Shown in pieces: positions 60,258-64,000 of a stretch of DNA of 64,000 nt. Within the stretch, counting starts at the first letter, position 1. Each line of letters begins with the position of its first letter. Origin of the DNA: Lithodes maja (Eukaryota > Arthropoda > Malacostraca > Decapoda > Lithodidae); contig JBAKBP010003164.1 in NCBI GenBank assembly GCA_037953745.1, positions 62,001 to 126,000 on the forward strand. Reading direction: 5' to 3'. Position numbers and translations under genes: made by a program. The notes beneath the pieces are model-generated. The model saw only the letters and a program-made list of their open reading frames with translations. It did not search any database and was not told the origin of the DNA.

Positions 60258-63200
60258 CTAAACTCTATAGCCATCTGTCATGACACCTCTCTCAAGATCA
60301 TAGCTTCTCTCAAAGAGAAAAGTCTTAAGTTGTCTCTTGAAGCATTCAACAGAACTCAGTTGTCTCATGGACAGCGGCAACCTGTTATACAACCTCGGAG
60401 ACATGTAGGAGAATGACCTCTCAAAGAAAGAAGACTGCTGGAAAGCCCTTGGTTCATCAAGACGAAAAGGGTCATTGTCATGACGCACAACTACACCATG
60501 GTGTGCCGGTGGGCGCCTGAGCAGCTCCGCAAGGTACCTAGGCTCACCAAATTTGAGAACCTTAAAAGTCACCAAACACAACTTAAATTCTATTCTTGCT
60601 CTTACTGGCAGCCAGTGCAGTTCTATGTGAAGAGATGTAGTAGGAGTTCTAGGTGGAACACCAAAAATTAGTCTTGCGGCCCTGTTAAGAACAGACTGAA
60701 CTTTCTTCAAAATATAATTTGGAAGACCCACCAACAGGGCATTGCAATAATCAACACGAGAGAAGACCAATGAGTGAACCAACGTCAGGAGGCAACGTCT
60801 GGTTATAAACGGCTTCACCAAATAGAGATTTCTGATGTGCAAGTAACAACTTTTAACTATCTGGTTTACATGCTCTTTGAAATCTAATCGGGAGTTCACA
60901 TATACACCCAGATTTCGAACAGAGTTGGCCGGTCGCAGCTGAGATCCACCCACATTGATGGAGAGGGCACCTACTATATCATCAGCTCTTCTATTTCCTC
61001 GGATGATGAGAATATCAGTTTTACCATCATTTAGTTTAAGTTTTCTCGCTCTCATCCACTTCTTGATATCAGACATCAACAATTCCATCTTACTCCGTAT
61101 ATCAACTATATTTGTGATTCTCACATAAATCTGGGTGTCATCTGCATAAAAGTGAAAGGTGACATTATGTGCACGAAGCAGAAGAGACAAACTGCTAATA
61201 TAAATTATAAATAGGATAGGACCTAAAACTGATCCCTGCGGAACACCATACTGCAGGGGTGTCGAGTCCGAGACCACTTGATTTACCATCACACTCTGGG
61301 ATCTACCTGACAAGTACGACCCAAGAAGCAAGAGAGCGGAGTCACGCACACCACAATCATAAAGATCACTCAATAACAACTCGTGATCCACTGTGTCAAA
61401 AGCCGCAGAGAGATCAAGCAAGACCAATAGTGAGGCCACACCATTGCAAATGTTCTCAACTAGATCATTATGTACTCTAATCAATGCTGTTTCAGTTGAA
61501 TGATGCTGTCGGTAAGCAGACTGAAAAATTGGGATAGTTTCATTCTGCTGAAGTAGTGGTTGTAATTGGTCAAGTATTGCACGCTCTAATAATCTGTGCC
61601 CCATGAATATTCTTTCCTCTCACTTAAACAGTAGGCTACCATAGTGCGGTTGGGAGTATGAACATGATTAGATTAATATCCAGTATTCGAGAATGGATAA
61701 TAAGTCGTAGGCGTGTGCATAAACCTTTAACCGTCCTGGTGGTGTAATGGTTAAGGTGGCAAAAATATGTGTGTGATAACCCGGGTTCGAATCCCGGTGG
61801 ATCATATATACTTTAATTAATTTCATTGGGGGTGTGGTGGTGAGATTAATAAAAATAATATTATTAGTAGGTTTAGGGATATTTCTTCGAGAGGCCGGTC
61901 TATATGATCTGTGCCCCATGAATATTCTTTCCTCTCACTTAAACAGTAGGCTACCATAGTGCGGTTGGGAGTATGAACATGATTAGATTAATATCCAGTA
62001 TTCGAGAATGGATAATAAGTCGTAGGCGTGTGCATAAACCTGTAACCGTCCTGGTGGTGTAATGGTTAAGGTGGCAAAAATATGTGTGTGATAACCCGGG
62101 TTCGAATCCCGGTGGATCATATATACTTTAATTAATTTCATTGGGGGTGTGGTGGTGAGATTAATAAAAATAATATTATTAGTAGGTTTAGGGATATTTC
62201 TTCGAGAGGCCGGTCTATATGATCTGTGCCCCATGAATATTCTTTCCTCTCACTTAAACAGTAGGCTACCATAGTGCGGTTGGGAGTATGAACATGATTA
62301 GATTAATATCCAGTATTCGAGAATGGATAATAAGTCGTAGGCGTGTGCATAAACCTTTAACCGTCCTGGTGGTGTAATGGTTAAGGTGGCAAAAATATGT
62401 GTGTGATAACCCGGGTTCGAATCCCGGTGGATCATATATACTTTAATTAATTTCATTGGGGGTGTGGTGGTGAGATTAATAAAAATAATATCTTTGATAT
62501 GAAGGACAGGTTGGAGACAGGACGATAGTTCAACATGTTCTCAACATCAAGTCCAGGCTTCTTTAGAGTAGGTCGGAGTAGTGCATGCTTTTCAGAATGT
62601 GGGAAGCTACCTTCAGAGAAGCACTTATTAATTATTTTGGAAATAAACTCAACTGTGTGATCATAGACTCTTGGTAGCTTGGAAACATTTATGGGATCCA
62701 ACGGGCAAAATGTTTTATTGAGGTTTCTTATGTAGGACGAGATCATGACCACCTCTACTGAGTGAAAGGATGAGAGGACATTATTAGGAATGTGTCGGGG
62801 TTGGAGTACAACTGAAAGTTCTTCACCAACAGAAGCATCATCCAGTTCCTGTCTTATGCGAGTTATTTTGCCAGCAAAAAATGCCACAAAGTTGGCAGCC
62901 AACTCGGCATCGGGTACAGAAGGTCTTAAGCTGACTCTTGTTTTTCCAAGTAAACTGTTTACAATTGAAACCAACCTCCTCTGGTCGTTACCACACGAGT
63001 CAACTTTTCCCTGATAATACACTTTCTTTTCATCTTTGATTTTGTGGACCACAGCTCTTCTGGCTGACAGATATTGCAACCATGTAGAGTCTGTTTTATT
63101 TTTCCGCCATTCACGTTCAGCTCTTCTACGCGCTCTTCTAAGAAATTTAACTCGAGTGCTATACCAGGGCGAATCATCTCGTACTATGATTTTCTTCTCT

Positions 63201-63997
63201 ACTTCTGGACAGTGATGATCGAACACTAATTTAAGTGCATTTCCATGTACCTCCACCAGCTCATCTGAAGTAAGGTTAGAAGTATCAATACTTCCCAAGT
63301 ACTGTTTTACTTCACTGCTAGCCAAATTTAGGTCTGCATTTTTATAATTTCTAAATCTGATTACTTTTTCATGTGTGAGTGGCTTAGGGAAATCAAAGCT
63401 GAAAGTAATCAAAGCATGATCAGAGGTATTAGGGTCAGCATTCTCAACATCAACATCCAGAATACCACCACAACCCACAGGAGAGAAAACCAAGTCAAGG
63501 GTGTGTCCTAAGATATGAGTTGGGTGGGACACATGGTTTACAAAATTGTTCTGATCAGTCAACTCAAGGAACTCGGGAGAGAATGGCTTCAGATGAGGGC
63601 TGTCAACCCAGTAATTAAAATCTCCACATATCAAAAGTCTTCCGGTTTTAGCAGAAAATTCCTCGAGAAACTGCCCAAACTCTTCCATAAAACCCCTATC
63701 TGTGCCACGATGGCCAGGCCTATAGACAACTGCCATTCTTAGAATTTGTTGATGGAGTTTTATTTCCACTTCCAACAGTTCATAATAAAGAGGGGCTGGG
63801 TTATGGCTTATTTGCAAGATATTCACCAGAGATGTGGAGTAGACAACTGCCACTCCACCACCCGGATGATCTCCCCTAGGCCTAGGAACATTTATTATGG
63901 AATGGGTTTTAGGCAATGCCGCCTGGATAATATTCAGATCTGACTCGAACAACCAGGTCTCAGTGAGACATAATACATCAAGGTTACGTTCATCCAA
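60258..63997 (-). CDS. L2-group LINE ORF2, endonuclease-reverse transcriptase, split by an insertion
   Basis: Segments 63997-62484 and 61593-60258. Endonuclease: VLCLTETWLFESDL, GDHPGGGVAVVYS, LICGDFNYWVDS, SDHALITF. RT: NYRPVSNLSFISKI | LLERAILDQL (insertion at the bar), FQSAYRQHHSTETALIRVHN, LVLLDLSAAFDTVDHELLL, YGVPQGSVLGPILF, catalytic FHFYADDTQIYV (about 61150-61115). C-terminus LHWLPVRARIEFKLCLVTFK. Removing the array with one AATAAT restores the frame. L2 elements move SINEs with matching tails. Confidence 0.9.
61594..62483 (+). mobile_element. triplicated tRNA-like SINE inserted in the L2 ORF
   Basis: AATAAT at 61588-61593 and 62484-62489. Three copies with 315-bp period (starts 61594, 61909, 62224): 260 bp of SINE plus a 55-bp linker, the last without linker. 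Each holds an A-box-like TGGTGTAATGGTTAAGG and a B-box CCCGGGTTCGAATCCCGG (61780-61798 and +315, +630). The acceptor halves do not pair well, so these are SINE sequences, not tRNA genes. The copies differ at only about one base. Confidence 0.92.
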
Positions 63998-64000
63998 GAT

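Larger units (their letters stand above)
60090..64000 (-). mobile_element. L2-group LINE leaving the right edge, interrupted by a SINE array
   Basis: 3' end: 'ttggcgcttatgagaaataa' and (ATT)n (60090-60112). The ORF runs from the window edge to 60258 except for 61594-62483. The 5' part is beyond 64000. Confidence 0.92.

Noticed and set aside
61740..61810. Three tRNA genes at 315-bp spacing
   Set aside because: A- and B-box-like sequences are present, but acceptor halves do not pair and the units are flanked by one target duplication, so a SINE array is the better reading.
61592..62490. CRISPR-like array (three repeats with equal spacing)
   Set aside because: Units are 315 bp and identical throughout, in a eukaryotic genome; no repeat/spacer pattern.

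Overview
This window is eukaryotic nuclear DNA. It has introns, non-LTR retrotransposons, tRNA-derived SINEs and dense DNA-transposon debris, and no operons. Runs of TTAGG/CCTAA (the arthropod telomere unit) at 41685, 43450-43520 and 54216-54270, and a Rab19-like gene whose tail resembles the insect protein as I remember it, point to an arthropod. A decapod crustacean is my best guess, from the repeat style (inference).

One host gene is recognisable: a Rab19/43-family small GTPase on the minus strand. It is assembled here from five coding exons between 42550 and 28168. All junctions are GT-AG, phases match, and the product is 219 residues. Its introns (2.2, 3.1, 2.8 and 5.7 kb) are packed with mobile elements, some ending 8-30 bp from a splice site.

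Nearly everything else is mobile DNA. (1) Non-LTR retrotransposons: a Jockey-type RT leaving the left edge (1-721); an I-group element with gag-like ORF1 and endonuclease (7136-10650) plus a separate RNase H end (48700-49327); an RTE-like element with a 14-bp target duplication (24556-26848); CR1/L2-type elements at 28711-30885, 49820-52876 and 55137-57402; and an L2-type element leaving the right edge (60090-64000). (2) Several families of TTAA-flanked, transposase-less elements, named here A, A', B, D, E and G. They are nested inside one another and in one place form an unbroken 4.8-kb chain (22807-27644). (3) TA-flanked pogo/Tigger-like elements, one with a transposase relic. (4) A possible transposon around a 400-codon gene of an arthropod-expanded family (45071-47600). 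(5) SINEs: tRNA-derived ones, a 520-bp (CAA)n-tailed family and a short poly(A) family.

Layout: 1-721 LINE; 1300-5641 nested TTAA elements; 5642-6621 AT repeats and a Tigger-like MITE; 6973-10650 gypsy scrap and I-group LINE; 10747-11568 direct repeats; 11894-22806 MITEs and SINEs; 22807-27644 TTAA chain; 27858-42588 Rab19 with TE-filled introns; 43400-48720 foldback and transposon-like region; 48700-57402 LINEs, hairpin repeats and a minisatellite; 57900-59674 MITEs and A8; 60090-64000 L2 element holding a triplicated SINE. Several insertions can be proved from the sequence, because removing them with one copy of the target duplication restores an open reading frame or a sister repeat. Family names A-M are local labels; clade calls rest on motif recognition, not on searches.
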